A DNA stretch of 64,000 nucleotides from Tropicibacter oceani (GCF_029958925.1 NZ_CP124616.1:3286001-3350000), one strand, 5' to 3'. Counted from the stretch's first letter, positions 1-8,798 are shown. Numbers and translations are program-made. Notes: generated by a model from the sequence alone, not told the origin.

Positions 1-1928
1 CCTCTGCGCAGGAAATCATCGAACTCGAAGGTCTGACCGTCACCGCCACTGCCGCCCCGATCGAAGTCGAGCGCAGCGGCACCAGCGTTTCCGTCCTCGA
101 GGCCGAAGACCTGAACGATGGCGCCGACGCCCTGCTGGCCGACCGCCTGAACCGCCTGCCCGGCGTGTCGTTTTCACAGACCGGCCCGCAGGGGTCGACC
201 GCGAACCTGACCATCCGCGGCGCCCGCTCGCGCTATATCCCCGTCTATATCGATGGCATCCTGGTCACCGACCCGTCGGGCACCAACGTCTATTATGACG
301 ATTTCGGCGGCTTTGGCTTTGGCAACGTCGAACGGGTCGAGGTCCTGCGCGGATCGCAGTCGGCGCTGTACGGCGGCAGCGCGGTTGCCGGCGTGATCGA
401 CATTTCCACCCTGCCCGCCAACGCCCCCGAAGGCACCAGCGGCAACCTCGGGCTGTCCTTTGGCAGCTTTGGGTCGGTCTCCACCTCGGCGCGCATCACC
501 CAGCGCCACGGCCCGCTGACCCTGTCGCTGGGCCTGTCGCGCGACCGCTCGGACGGGTTCTCGGCCGCCAGCGAAAACGACCTGAACCTCAGCACCGCCG
601 CCCCCGGCGACAAGAACGACGAAGCCGACGGCTTTCGCCGTGACCGGCTGACCTTCGGCGCCCGCTACGAGGTGAACAGCGATCTGACCGTCGGCCTGAA
701 CGGCTTTGCCGAAGAAGGCGAGACCGAGTTCGACGAATTCTACAGCGACGATCAGGACAACAACGGCTTTCCCACCTTCAACTTTGGCGACGACGTCTAT
801 GCCTATACGGACGGCACCGCCGACGAGATCAGCGAACGCCGCGCCCGCGGCCTGCGCGCCTTTGCCGAATTCACCACCGGCGCCTGGGACCATGTCGCCG
901 ATGTTTCGGTCTATACCATTGACCGCGACCTGAGCAGCCCGACCGTGGGCAGCCCCGATGGCACGCCCTTCTCGTCGTCCTTTGACGCGCGCCGTCTGGC
1001 CTTCAGCTACAAGACGACGTCGCAGGTCACCTCGGACTGGCGGCTCAGCTTTGGCCTGAACATCCAGCGCGAAGAGGTCGAGGCCACCTCGCTGCCCGGC
1101 GGCGATGCCGATATCACCACCAAGGGCCTCTTCGCCGAAGCGCTCTGGTCGCCCAGCGACCAGCTGGACGTGACCGCAACCCTGCGCCACGACGACCATT
1201 CCGAATTTGGCGGCGAAACCACCGGACGCCTGGCCTTTGCCTGGCGCCCGACGCAAAGCACCACGCTGCGCGGCGCCGTGGCCACCGGCTATCGCCCGCC
1301 CTCGATCGACGAGCTCTACGGCGACTACGTGTTCTTTGTCGGCAACCCCGCCCTCGACCCCGAGCGCAGCCGCTCGTACGAGCTGGGCGTCGACCACCGT
1401 TTCGGCAATGGCGCCAGCGTCAGCGCGACGCTGTTCCGCCTCGATGTCGACAACCTGGTCGTCTACCAGGCCGGCACCGCGCCGCTGTTCATCGGCACGC
1501 TGACCAATGCCAACGGCACCACCCGCCGCGAAGGGCTCGAGTTCAGCTTTGACGCCCCTCTGGGCGAACGCCTTGATGTCTTTGGCAATGCCACCTTCAT
1601 GACCACCGACGATGGCAGCGGCGGCCGCCTGGCCCGGGTGCCGGGGCGTGAATTCACGCTTGGCCTTGACGCCCAGCTGACCGACCGGCTGGACATGGGG
1701 CTGGTGGCGCGCCACGTCACCGACCGCCCGCAGGACAACACCGCCGCCTTTGCGCTGGTGGACATGGACCCCTACACCGTGGTCGATCTGAAGGTCGGCT
1801 ATGACATCACCGACACGACCCGCGCCTATGTCGCGGTGCACAACCTGCTGGACGAAGACTATGAACTGGTGCCCGGCTACGGCACCTCGCCCCGCGCGAT
1901 CAAGTTCGGGATCAATGCGTCCTTCTAG
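1..1928 (+). CDS. btuB: TonB-dependent outer-membrane receptor, BtuB-like (5' partial)
   Basis: This is the outer-membrane receptor of the uptake operon that follows. It would bind a scarce ligand, probably cobalamin, and import it using TonB energy. The reading frame is open from base 3, so the signal peptide and start lie left of the window; 641 residues are visible. The first residues (EIIELEGLTVTAT) look like a TonB box. The plug domain follows, with LADRLNRLPGV, TIRGAR, VYIDG and an SALYGG-type motif in the same order as E. coli BtuB. The rest reads as beta-barrel strands and ends in the aromatic Phe typical of outer-membrane proteins. The next gene overlaps its 3' end. Receptor type is certain; the ligand is inferred from BtuB-like plug motifs and neighbours, and a siderophore or heme cannot be excluded. 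Confidence 0.88.
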   Translation, partial: SAQEIIELEGLTVTATAAPIEVERSGTSVSVLEAEDLNDGADALLADRLNRLPGVSFSQTGPQGSTANLTIRGARSRYIPVYIDGILVTDPSGTNVYYDDFGGFGFGNVERVEVLRGSQSALYGGSAVAGVIDISTLPANAPEGTSGNLGLSFGSFGSVSTSARITQRHGPLTLSLGLSRDRSDGFSAASENDLNLSTAAPGDKNDEADGFRRDRLTFGARYEVNSDLTVGLNGFAEEGETEFDEFYSDDQDNNGFPTFNFGDDVYAYTDGTADEISERRARGLRAFAEFTTGAWDHVADVSVYTIDRDLSSPTVGSPDGTPFSSSFDARRLAFSYKTTSQVTSDWRLSFGLNIQREEVEATSLPGGDADITTKGLFAEALWSPSDQLDVTATLRHDDHSEFGGETTGRLAFAWRPTQSTTLRGAVATGYRPPSIDELYGDYVFFVGNPALDPERSRSYELGVDHRFGNGASVSATLFRLDVDNLVVYQAGTAPLFIGTLTNANGTTRREGLEFSFDAPLGERLDVFGNATFMTTDDGSGGRLARVPGREFTLGLDAQLTDRLDMGLVARHVTDRPQDNTAAFALVDMDPYTVVDLKVGYDITDTTRAYVAVHNLLDEDYELVPGYGTSPRAIKFGINASF

Positions 1929-2748
1929 GCTCATGGCCTGCGTCGCGGCGCTGATCTGCGCCGTGACCACCCACGCCGGGGCCCAGTCGCCCCGGCGTGT
2001 CGTCTCTCTCAACCTGTGCACCGACCAACTGGCGCTGATGCTGGCCGACCCCGGCCAGATCGCCTCGCTGTCGGCGCTGGCCTCCGATCCGCGCAGTTCC
2101 GCCATGGCCGATCAGGCCCGCGGCTTTCCCGCCAACGACGGCAGCGCCGAAAGCGTCGTGCTGGCCCAGCCTGACCTGGTGCTTGCCGGAACCTGGACCA
2201 CCCGCGCCACGGTCGACATGCTGACCCGCCTCGGCCTGCGCGTCGAAATCTTCGCGCCGGTAAATACCCTGGACGAAGCCCGCGCCAACATCACCCGCAT
2301 GGGCGCCCTGCTGGGGCAGGAAACGCGGGCGCAAACCATCCTCGACCAGTTCGACCAGCGCCTGACCCGGCTCAGGGCCACGCCCGGCCCGTCCCCGCGC
2401 GTCGCGCTTTATTATGAACTGGGCAGCACCGCTGGCCGCGACACCCTGCCCGGCGATATCCTCGACGCCGCCGGCATGACCAATATCGCCGCCGAAAAAG
2501 GCCTGGCCTTCGGCGGCGCCCTCCCGCTCGAGGACCTCGTCCTCACCAACCCCGACCTGATCCTGATCGGCCGCCCCTACGGCGGCCACGCCCGCGCCAC
2601 CGAACTGCTCACCCACCCGGTGCTGACCGCCAGCGGCAAACTCCGCCTGATCGAAGACGGCGCATCCTGGGTCTGCGAAACCCCGCACCTGCTGGACGCC
2701 ATCGCCCAGATGATCGCCCTGCGCCAGGACTGGAGCGCGGCGCAATGA
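1915..2748 (+). CDS. Periplasmic binding protein of BtuF/FepB type
   Basis: This is the solute-binding protein of the class II ABC importer, 277 residues, which would carry the ligand from the receptor to the permease. The start at 1915 gives MRPSRLMACVAALICAVTTH, a signal peptide with positive N-terminus and a hydrophobic core ending near AGAQS. It overlaps the receptor stop by 14 bases; an inner ATG at 1933 is the alternative. After cleavage the sequence RRVVSLNLCTDQLALML and the later DLVLTNPDLILIGRP are typical of the TroA/BtuF fold (PF01497). The long linking helix and two lobes fit the family length. Ligand identity is not shown by the sequence. Confidence 0.85.
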   Translation: MRPSRLMACVAALICAVTTHAGAQSPRRVVSLNLCTDQLALMLADPGQIASLSALASDPRSSAMADQARGFPANDGSAESVVLAQPDLVLAGTWTTRATVDMLTRLGLRVEIFAPVNTLDEARANITRMGALLGQETRAQTILDQFDQRLTRLRATPGPSPRVALYYELGSTAGRDTLPGDILDAAGMTNIAAEKGLAFGGALPLEDLVLTNPDLILIGRPYGGHARATELLTHPVLTASGKLRLIEDGASWVCETPHLLDAIAQMIALRQDWSAAQ

Positions 2749-2760
2749 CCCGCTTCCCCG

Positions 2761-2818
2761 CTTCCAATTGCCCCAAATATCCCGGGGGGGCCGCGTCAGC
2801 GGCGGGGGCAGAGCCCCC
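2761..2818 (+). repeat. Family A dispersed intergenic repeat, copy 1
   Basis: This stretch reads CTTCCAATTGCCCCAAATAT, then a C/G run, then GGGGGCAGAGCCCCC, which is self-complementary. It lies 12 bases after the stop of the binding-protein gene and before the permease gene, inside the operon. Very similar sequences occur at eight other places in the window. Confidence 0.8.
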
Positions 2819-2869
2819 AACCCACGGCGACGCGCCCCGCGCGGCGCAAACCCCATGGGGGGGCCGCCG

Positions 2870-3850
2870 ATGAAGCTCCTGCTCAGCCTCGCGGCACTCA
2901 CCGCCGCCCTCTTCCTTGCTTCCCTGCTGATCGGCTACAGCCCGATCCCCATGGCCACCGCCCTCAAGGGCCTCGCAGGCCGGGGCGATCCTCTTTACCA
3001 GATGGTGATGCAGGAAATCCGCCTGCCGCGCGCCCTGCTGGCGCTGCTTGTCGGCGCCGCGCTTGGCCTGTCCGGCGCGGCGATGCAAGGTTACCTGCGC
3101 AACCCGCTGGCCGAACCGGGGCTGATCGGCGTCTCCGCCTCTGCCGCCCTTGGCGCGGTGATCGCCCTGCAAACCGGGCTGGCCGCTGCCTTTGCCCTCG
3201 CGCTGCCGCTTGCCGCGCTCACCTTTGCCTTTGCCGCCGTCACCCTGATCGTGCTGCTGGCCGGACCGCGCGGCACTTCGCTGACCCTTATCCTTGCGGG
3301 CATCGCCATCTCGGCGCTTGCGGGCGCGCTGACCTCGCTGACGCTGAACCTGTCGCCAAACCCCTATGCCGCGTCCGAGATCATCTTCTGGATGATGGGC
3401 TCGGTCGCTGACCGCTCCATGGCCCATGTCATCCTTGCCGCGCCGCTGATCCTGGCCGGGCTTGCCCTGCTGATGACCCTGCGCCGCGGCCTTGACGCGC
3501 TGACCCTGGGCGAGGACGCCGCGCAATCCATGGGCCTGTCGCTGGCCTCGCTGCGCATGCGCCTTCTGATCGGCACCGCTGCCGCCGTGGGCGCCGCCAC
3601 CGCCGTTGCCGGGGCCGTGGGATTTGTCGGCCTTGTGGTGCCGCACCTTCTGCGCCCTTTGACTGGCCATCACCCGTCGAAACTGCTGCCTGCCTCGGCG
3701 CTTGGCGGCGCGGCCATGGTGCTGGCCGCCGACATCGCCACCCGGCTGATCCTGCCGGACCGCGACCTGAAACTCGGCGTGCTCATGGCGCTGGTCGGCG
3801 CGCCGCTGTTCCTGCACCTGATCTACAAGACCAGAAGGGAAATGGGATGA
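2870..3850 (+). CDS. FecCD/BtuC-type ABC permease
   Basis: This is the inner-membrane permease of the cobalamin/siderophore-type importer, 326 residues with about nine to ten hydrophobic segments. Motifs of the FecCD family are visible: LRLPRALLALLVGA-like RLPRALLALLVGAALGLSGA, QGYLRNPLAEPGLIGVSASAA, GFVGLVVPHLLR and a C-terminal LVGAPLF. The start MKLLLSLAALTAALFLASLL at 2870 is chosen over an in-frame ATG at 2855, which would add only Met-Gly-Gly-Pro-Pro. The 3' end overlaps the ATPase gene in an ATGA arrangement, implying translational coupling. Confidence 0.9.
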   Translation: MKLLLSLAALTAALFLASLLIGYSPIPMATALKGLAGRGDPLYQMVMQEIRLPRALLALLVGAALGLSGAAMQGYLRNPLAEPGLIGVSASAALGAVIALQTGLAAAFALALPLAALTFAFAAVTLIVLLAGPRGTSLTLILAGIAISALAGALTSLTLNLSPNPYAASEIIFWMMGSVADRSMAHVILAAPLILAGLALLMTLRRGLDALTLGEDAAQSMGLSLASLRMRLLIGTAAAVGAATAVAGAVGFVGLVVPHLLRPLTGHHPSKLLPASALGGAAMVLAADIATRLILPDRDLKLGVLMALVGAPLFLHLIYKTRREMG

Positions 3851-4596
3851 CCCTGCTGAGCCTGCGGAACCTGACCGTCAGACGCGGCGAATGCCCGGTG
3901 ATCGACGACGTCTCGCTGACCCTTCAGGCGGGCGAATGTGTCGGCCTGATCGGCCCCAATGGCGCGGGCAAGACGACCCTGATGCGCGCCGCGCTCGGCC
4001 TGCTGGCGCATCAGGGCGCCTCCTCTCTTGCTGCTCTTCCCGCCAACCAACGCGCGAGGCAGGCCGCCTGGATCCCGCAGGACCGCAGGATCGCCTGGCC
4101 CATCACCGTGCAATCCCTCGTCGCCCTCGGCCGTCTGCCACACGGCCGCCAGGCCACCGCGCAGGACAGCGCCGCCATCGACCGTGCCCTGACCCGCATG
4201 GGCCTTGACAGTTTTCGCAGCCGCCCCGCGACCGCGCTTTCGGGGGGCGAACAGGCCCGCGTCCTGATCGCCCGCGCGCTGGCGCAGGACACGCCCCTGC
4301 TGATGGCTGACGAACCCATCGCGGGCCTCGATCCCGCCGCACAACTGGCCACGCTCGAAGTCCTGCATAGCCTCGCCGCCGAAGGGCGCGGCGTGCTGCT
4401 GTCACTGCACGACCTGTCGCTGGCCGCGCGCTATTGCACCCGGCTGATCCTGCTCGACCGCGGCCGGATCAGGGCCGACGGCCCGCCCGCCCAGGTCCTG
4501 ACGCCGGACCACCTCGCCCAAACCTTCCACCTGCGCGCGCGCATCCACGACACCCCCGAAGGCCCGCTGCTGCAACCGCTCGAGCGTCTGCCATGA
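3847..4596 (+). CDS. ABC transporter ATP-binding protein (FecE/BtuD type)
   Basis: This is the ATPase subunit of the importer, 249 residues. Walker A GPNGAGKTT is at about residues 36-44, a Q-loop (AWIPQDR) follows, then the signature LSGGEQARVLIARAL near residue 130 and Walker B LLMADEP near 155 with the D-loop GLDP. The switch histidine lies in LSLHDLSLAARY. Size and motifs match cobalamin/heme/iron-siderophore ATPases. It overlaps both neighbours by four bases (ATGA), so permease, ATPase and the next gene form one translational unit. Confidence 0.93.
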   Translation: MTLLSLRNLTVRRGECPVIDDVSLTLQAGECVGLIGPNGAGKTTLMRAALGLLAHQGASSLAALPANQRARQAAWIPQDRRIAWPITVQSLVALGRLPHGRQATAQDSAAIDRALTRMGLDSFRSRPATALSGGEQARVLIARALAQDTPLLMADEPIAGLDPAAQLATLEVLHSLAAEGRGVLLSLHDLSLAARYCTRLILLDRGRIRADGPPAQVLTPDHLAQTFHLRARIHDTPEGPLLQPLERLP

Positions 4597-5390
4597 CCGG
4601 CCCGCAGCGCATCGTCTGCCTGACCGCCGAAACGGTCGAAACCCTCTACCTGCTGGGGCAAGAGCACCGCATCGCGGGCGTCACCGGCTATGCCGTCCGC
4701 CCCCCGCGCGTGCGCCGCGAAAAGCCCCGCGTCGGCGCCTTCACCTCGGCCGACACCGGCAAGATCCTGGCCCTGAACCCCGATCTGGTCCTGACCTTTT
4801 CGGACCTGCAGGCCGAGATCGCCGCCGACCTGATCCGCGCCGGCGTCGAGGTGCTCGCCTTCAACCAGCGCGACGTCGCGGGCATCCTGCGGATGATCGA
4901 CACCCTTGGCCGCCTGACCGAAGCCAGTGATCGCGCACAGCAGATGATCACGGAATTCAACACCCGCAAGGCAGGGCTGCGCGCCGCCGCCCCCGCCACG
5001 CCGCCGCGCGTCTGGTTCGAGGAATGGGATGATCCGCTGATCTCGGGCATCGGCTGGGCCTCCGAACTGATCGCCATCGCGGGCGGGCAGGACATCTTTG
5101 CCGACCTCGCGACCAAACCCAAAGCCAGCGATCGCATCGTCACCCCCGGGCAGGTCATCGACGCCCGGCCCGACATCATCCTCGCCTCGTGGTGCGGGAA
5201 AAAGGTCAGCCCTGCGCGGATCGCCGCCCGCCCCGGCTGGGACGCCATTCCCGCCGTGCAAACCGGCCAGATTCACGAGATAAAGTCCCCGCTGATCCTT
5301 GCCCCCGGCCCCGCCGCCCTGACCGCAGGGCTGGACGCCATCGCCCGGATCATCGCCGAGGTCCCGAAAAAGAAGGAGCCACCATGCTGA
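4593..5390 (+). CDS. BtuF-like cobalamin-binding protein without signal peptide
   Basis: This is a second binding-protein homologue of the operon, 265 residues, in the COG0614/PF01497 fold. It starts MTGPQRIVCLTAETVETLYL and has no hydrophobic leader, so it is predicted to be cytoplasmic, unlike the first binding protein. The motifs RVWFEEWDDPLISGIGW and ILASWCGKKV are shared by alphaproteobacterial proteins annotated as cobalamin-binding, which supports a corrinoid ligand for the whole operon. The start overlaps the ATPase stop (ATGA) and the stop overlaps exbB by seven bases. Its role is unproven: it could hold or hand on the imported cofactor, or be exported by an unseen route. Confidence 0.8.
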   Translation: MTGPQRIVCLTAETVETLYLLGQEHRIAGVTGYAVRPPRVRREKPRVGAFTSADTGKILALNPDLVLTFSDLQAEIAADLIRAGVEVLAFNQRDVAGILRMIDTLGRLTEASDRAQQMITEFNTRKAGLRAAAPATPPRVWFEEWDDPLISGIGWASELIAIAGGQDIFADLATKPKASDRIVTPGQVIDARPDIILASWCGKKVSPARIAARPGWDAIPAVQTGQIHEIKSPLILAPGPAALTAGLDAIARIIAEVPKKKEPPC

Positions 5391-6022
5391 CCCAGATCAC
5401 CGAGTTCCTGAACCGTGGCGGCCCGGCCCTCTGGGCCATCGCCGCGCTGTCGGTCCTGACCCTTGCCCTGATCCTGTGGAAACTCTGGACGCTCTGGCGC
5501 CTCGGCCTCTGGCGCCGCTCGCGCGCCGAAGAGGCGCTGAGCCTCTGGGCCAAAGGCGACACTGGCAGCGCCACATCGCTGCTGGCAAACCGCCCCGGCC
5601 TGCGCGCCCGCACCCTGCACGCCGCCATGCAGGCCCGCCTGACCCTGCCCGACCTCGACGCCAGGGACGAGGCCGCCCGCCACGCCCGCGCCGCCTTGCA
5701 GGAAACCCGCACCGGTCTGCGCGCGCTTGATCTGGTCGTCACCATCGCCCCGCTGATCGGCCTTCTGGGCACCGTGCTGGGCATGATCGACGCCTTTCAG
5801 GCGCTGCAGGAAACCGGCAACCGCGCCGATCCCGCCGCCCTCGCCGGCGGCATCTGGGAGGCGCTCCTGACCACCGCCGCCGGCATGGGCGTCGCCATTC
5901 CCGCCTCGATCGGCCTGTCGTGGTTCGACAGCCTCTCGGACAGCCTCGCCCACGATCTCGAAGACCTCGCCACCCGGCTTTTCACCCTGCCCCTGCCCGC
6001 CGAAAACACCCGCGCCGCCTGA
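5384..6022 (+). CDS. exbB: ExbB/TolQ-family proton channel subunit
   Basis: This is the inner-membrane motor subunit that, with ExbD, harvests the proton gradient for TonB. It has 212 residues and three membrane segments: residues about 15-38, then a cytoplasmic region, then IAPLIGLLGTVLGMIDAF and LLTTAAGMGVAIPASIGL, the two conserved MotA/TolQ/ExbB helices (PF01618). It overlaps the preceding gene by seven bases and is followed by repeat copy 2 and exbD. Presence beside tonB and a receptor favours ExbB over TolQ. Confidence 0.93.
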   Translation: MLTQITEFLNRGGPALWAIAALSVLTLALILWKLWTLWRLGLWRRSRAEEALSLWAKGDTGSATSLLANRPGLRARTLHAAMQARLTLPDLDARDEAARHARAALQETRTGLRALDLVVTIAPLIGLLGTVLGMIDAFQALQETGNRADPAALAGGIWEALLTTAAGMGVAIPASIGLSWFDSLSDSLAHDLEDLATRLFTLPLPAENTRAA

Positions 6023-6035
6023 CCCCGCCACCCCG

Positions 6036-6074
6036 CTTCCAATTGCCCCAAATATCCCCGCCGGAGGCTCCCCC
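6036..6074 (+). repeat. Family A dispersed intergenic repeat, copy 2
   Basis: CTTCCAATTGCCCCAAATAT followed by CCCCGCCGGAGGCTCCC lies between exbB and the first exbD. The first 20 bases are identical to copy 1. It has the short form of the second arm, as in copy 3. Confidence 0.75.
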
Positions 6075-6104
6075 GGCCGCCCCAAACACCAAGACCCGCC
6101 AACC

Positions 6105-6479
6105 ATGCTCGACCTGCCAACCAGACCCCAGCGACGCCGCCCCTCGCTCACGCCGATGATCGACGTCGTCTTCTTGCTGCTGGTCTTCTTCATGCTGGCC
6201 GCCCGGTTCGGCGCGCCGCTGGCGCAGCCTTTGCATCTGGCAGGCAGTGGCGGCGAGGCATGGCAAGGCCCGCCGCGCCTGATCACCCTGCGCCCCGACC
6301 AGACCCTGCTGAACGGCCAACCCGTGACCGACCTGCCCGCTGCCCTTGCCCCGCTGATGAAAGACCCCACCGACACCATCATCCTGCGCAGCCGGGACGG
6401 CGCCGATGTCCAGCGCCTTGTCGACACGCTGACCGCCCTGCGCGCCGCCGGCATGACCAACCTCGCCGTGGTGGAATAG
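6105..6479 (+). CDS. exbD: ExbD proton channel subunit, with conserved Asp
   Basis: This is an ExbD/TolR family protein (PF02472), 124 residues. A short basic cytoplasmic N-terminus (PQRRRPSLTP) leads into one membrane helix, MIDVVFLLLVFFMLAARFGA, with the family's proton-carrying Asp near residue 19. A small periplasmic domain ends in LRAAGMTNLAVVE, as in other ExbD proteins. It pairs with ExbB and TonB encoded on either side. A second, different exbD follows after four bases. Confidence 0.92.
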   Translation: MLDLPTRPQRRRPSLTPMIDVVFLLLVFFMLAARFGAPLAQPLHLAGSGGEAWQGPPRLITLRPDQTLLNGQPVTDLPAALAPLMKDPTDTIILRSRDGADVQRLVDTLTALRAAGMTNLAVVE

Positions 6480-6483
6480 CCCG

Positions 6484-6876
6484 ATGCGCCGTCGCCCCTT
6501 CCTGCGCCCCACCACCCCGCGCGCCACCCGGTCCGAACCCATCGTGCCGATGATCAACGTGGTCTTCCTGCTGCTCATCTTCTTTCTGATGACCGCGCAG
6601 ATCACCCCGCCCGATCCCTTTCCGCTAGAGCTGCCCAGCGCCAGCAGCGGCGATGACCCAGCGCCGGGCCAGCCGCTGTTCCTGTCGCAAACAGGTGACA
6701 TCGCCTTTGGCCCCGCCCGCGGCCCCGAGGCGCTGACCGCCGCCCATACCGCCGGCCCCATCCGCCTGCACGCCGACCAGCGCGCCAGCGGCGAAACCCT
6801 TGCCACGTTGCTACGCGACCTTGCGGCGCTTGGCGCGACCGACATCACCCTCGTCACGCTCGAGGCCGCGCCATGA
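6484..6876 (+). CDS. exbD: ExbD-like protein with Asn in place of the channel Asp
   Basis: This is a second ExbD/TolR family protein of 130 residues. The membrane helix is MINVVFLLLIFFLMTAQ: the residue aligned with the proton-carrying Asp of ExbD is Asn here. The periplasmic domain ends in LAALGATDITLVTLEAAP, matching the first copy in layout. The stop overlaps the tonB start in ATGA. Because ExbD works as a dimer inside the ExbB pentamer, this copy may form a mixed dimer with the Asp-bearing copy; that is inference. Confidence 0.9.
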   Translation: MRRRPFLRPTTPRATRSEPIVPMINVVFLLLIFFLMTAQITPPDPFPLELPSASSGDDPAPGQPLFLSQTGDIAFGPARGPEALTAAHTAGPIRLHADQRASGETLATLLRDLAALGATDITLVTLEAAP

Positions 6877-7919
6877 AACTGCTTCAGGGCCTGACCTTCC
6901 TGACCCTTGCCGGCGGCCTGCACGTGGCCGCGCTTGCCCTGACGGGCCTGCCCGGCGGCGCACAGGGCGGCGCGGGCGGGCAGGCCGCCTTCAGCATGCA
7001 GGCCGCCCCCGAACACCTGTCCGACCTCGTGGCCCGGTGGGAGGCCGCGCCCGACACAGCCCAGGCCCCGGACCTGACCGCCCCGGCCGACCAAACCGCC
7101 ACCCTCACCGCCCCCGCGCCCGAAGCGCAGCCCCCCCGGCCCGCCGCCTTGCCCCCCCGGATGGCCGCCCCGGGCGCGGCGGATCAGCCCCCGGTCTTTG
7201 ACACGCGCCTGCCCGCGCCGCCCGGCCTGCACGATGACGCCCCGATTGCGCCGAAAGCCCTTCAAAGCCCGGACAGCACTGTCACCCTGGCCGCGCGCCC
7301 CGCGGCGCCTCAGGCCCCGGCCATGCCGCAACCGCCGCAGGCCCCGGCCCGCACCGAAGCCCTGCCGCAGATCGACACGGTCAGCGCCGCCTCGCCCATG
7401 GCGGTGGCCACCTCGCGCCGCCCCGCGCCGCGCCCTGACACCCTGATGATCCCGCCTAGGCCCCGCCCGGCCAGCAAACCGGCCGCCCAGGCCAGCGCAA
7501 AGCCCAAGGCCCAGGCCAAACCGAAACCCTCGACGCCCAGCCCCGCGCGGCGGGCCTCGGGCAGCGGTGGCGGGGAAACCGCCGCGCCGCCCGCGCCCAA
7601 ACCCAAAGCCGCCGCCGGGCCGGGCAAATCGGCCCTGCGCGATGCCCAGGCCAAATGGCAGGCCCAGGTGCGCCGCGCCCTTGAACGCGCCCATCGCTAT
7701 CCGCGCGGCACCGCCGATCAGGGCGTCGTCAGGCTCCAGCTTTCGATTTCACCGGGGGGCAGCCTGCGCGCCGCCAAAATCACCCGCTCGTCGGGCAGCG
7801 CGGCGCTCGACAAGGCCGCGCTGGACACCGCAAGGCGCGCCCGCTTTCCGCGCGCCCCCAAGGTCCTGACCGACAGCAGTTATCACTTTGCCATCCCGCT
7901 GACCTTCAAACCGCGCTGA
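6873..7919 (+). CDS. tonB: TonB energy transducer
   Basis: This is the periplasm-spanning protein that transmits ExbBD energy to the receptor, 348 residues. An N-terminal hydrophobic segment (LLQGLTFLTLAGGLHVAALALTGL region) anchors it. A long Pro/Ala/Lys-rich spacer covers about residues 80-255. The C-terminal TonB domain, about residues 265-348, contains HRYPRGTADQGVVRLQLSI and SSGSAALDKAALDTARRARFP, which are PF03544 features. It overlaps exbD2 and ends the operon. The spacer is unusually long and Pro/Ala-rich but ordinary for this group. Confidence 0.93.
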   Translation: MKLLQGLTFLTLAGGLHVAALALTGLPGGAQGGAGGQAAFSMQAAPEHLSDLVARWEAAPDTAQAPDLTAPADQTATLTAPAPEAQPPRPAALPPRMAAPGAADQPPVFDTRLPAPPGLHDDAPIAPKALQSPDSTVTLAARPAAPQAPAMPQPPQAPARTEALPQIDTVSAASPMAVATSRRPAPRPDTLMIPPRPRPASKPAAQASAKPKAQAKPKPSTPSPARRASGSGGGETAAPPAPKPKAAAGPGKSALRDAQAKWQAQVRRALERAHRYPRGTADQGVVRLQLSISPGGSLRAAKITRSSGSAALDKAALDTARRARFPRAPKVLTDSSYHFAIPLTFKPR

Positions 7920-7952
7920 ACCCGGCCCACCCGGCGCAAGGGCCGCCCTGAC

Positions 7953-7980
7953 TTGACCCGCCCCGCGCCCCCCGATACCT
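7953..7980 (+). promoter_or_regulatory. Possible sigma-70-type promoter before tatD
   Basis: TTGACC at 7953 and ATACCT at 7975 are 16 bases apart, just upstream of the tatD start in a GC-rich gap. The match is moderate and was found by eye only. Confidence 0.3.
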
Positions 7981-8003
7981 CCCAAGGGATCAAAGGACGC
8001 CAC

Positions 8004-8798
8004 ATGACCCAGATCACCGACAGCCACTGCCATCTCGATTTTCCCGATTTCGACGACGAACGCCCGCAGGTCATCCAGCGCGCGCTGGACGCGGGCGTGC
8101 ACCGCATGGTCACCATCTGCACCAGGCCGAAAAACCTTGCTGCCGTGCGCGCCATCGCCGAGGCCAACGACCCGGTGTTCTACGCCTACGGCATCCACCC
8201 GATGAGCGCGGCGGACCAGCCGCTGATCTCGGCCCGCGATCTGATCGACGAGTCCCGCCACCCCAAGATGGTCGGCATCGGCGAAACCGGGCTGGACTAT
8301 CACTACACCGCCGACAGCGCGCAGATCCAAAAGGACAGCCTGCGCATCCATATCGAGGCCGCGCAGGACACCGGCCTGCCGCTGATCATCCACGCCCGCG
8401 CCGCCGACGATGACATGGCCCGCATCCTGGCCGAAGGCTACCGCGCCCAGCCCTACAGCTGCGTGATGCACTGCTTCTCCTCCTCGGCCGAACTCGCCCG
8501 CGCGGCGCTTGACCTTGGCTTTTACCTGTCGATGTCCGGCATCGCCGCCTTCCCCAAGTCGCAGGAACTGCGCGACATCTTTGCCGCCGCGCCGCTGGAC
8601 CGCATCCTTGTCGAAACCGACAGCCCCTATCTTGCCCCGCCGCCCAACCGTGGCAAACGGAACGAACCGGCCTATGTGGTGAACACCGCCAAGGTCGGGG
8701 CCGAACTCTTTGGCCTGTCCTACGAGGATTTCGCCGCCGCGACCGAGGCCAATTTCCAACGCCTTTTCCCCAAGGCCGCAATCCGGAGCCCGGAATGA
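8004..8798 (+). CDS. tatD: TatD-family metal-dependent hydrolase
   Basis: This is a TIM-barrel metal-dependent deoxyribonuclease of the TatD/YcfH family (PF01026), 264 residues. Metal ligands are visible: the HCHLDF motif at residues 8-13, Glu in MVGIGETGLDYHY, His in LIIHARAADDD, His in VMHCFSSS, and the Asp of LVETDSPYLAPPPNRGKRNEP. It overlaps the next gene by four bases (ATGA), the tatD-phnP-like pairing seen in many alphaproteobacteria. The exact nucleic acid substrate is not shown here. Confidence 0.93.
   Translation: MTQITDSHCHLDFPDFDDERPQVIQRALDAGVHRMVTICTRPKNLAAVRAIAEANDPVFYAYGIHPMSAADQPLISARDLIDESRHPKMVGIGETGLDYHYTADSAQIQKDSLRIHIEAAQDTGLPLIIHARAADDDMARILAEGYRAQPYSCVMHCFSSSAELARAALDLGFYLSMSGIAAFPKSQELRDIFAAAPLDRILVETDSPYLAPPPNRGKRNEPAYVVNTAKVGAELFGLSYEDFAAATEANFQRLFPKAAIRSPE

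Noticed and set aside
174-2105. A 643-codon open frame opposite the receptor gene
   Set aside because: It mirrors a GC-rich coding sequence in the complementary frame, has no family motif, and the plus-strand receptor is unmistakable.
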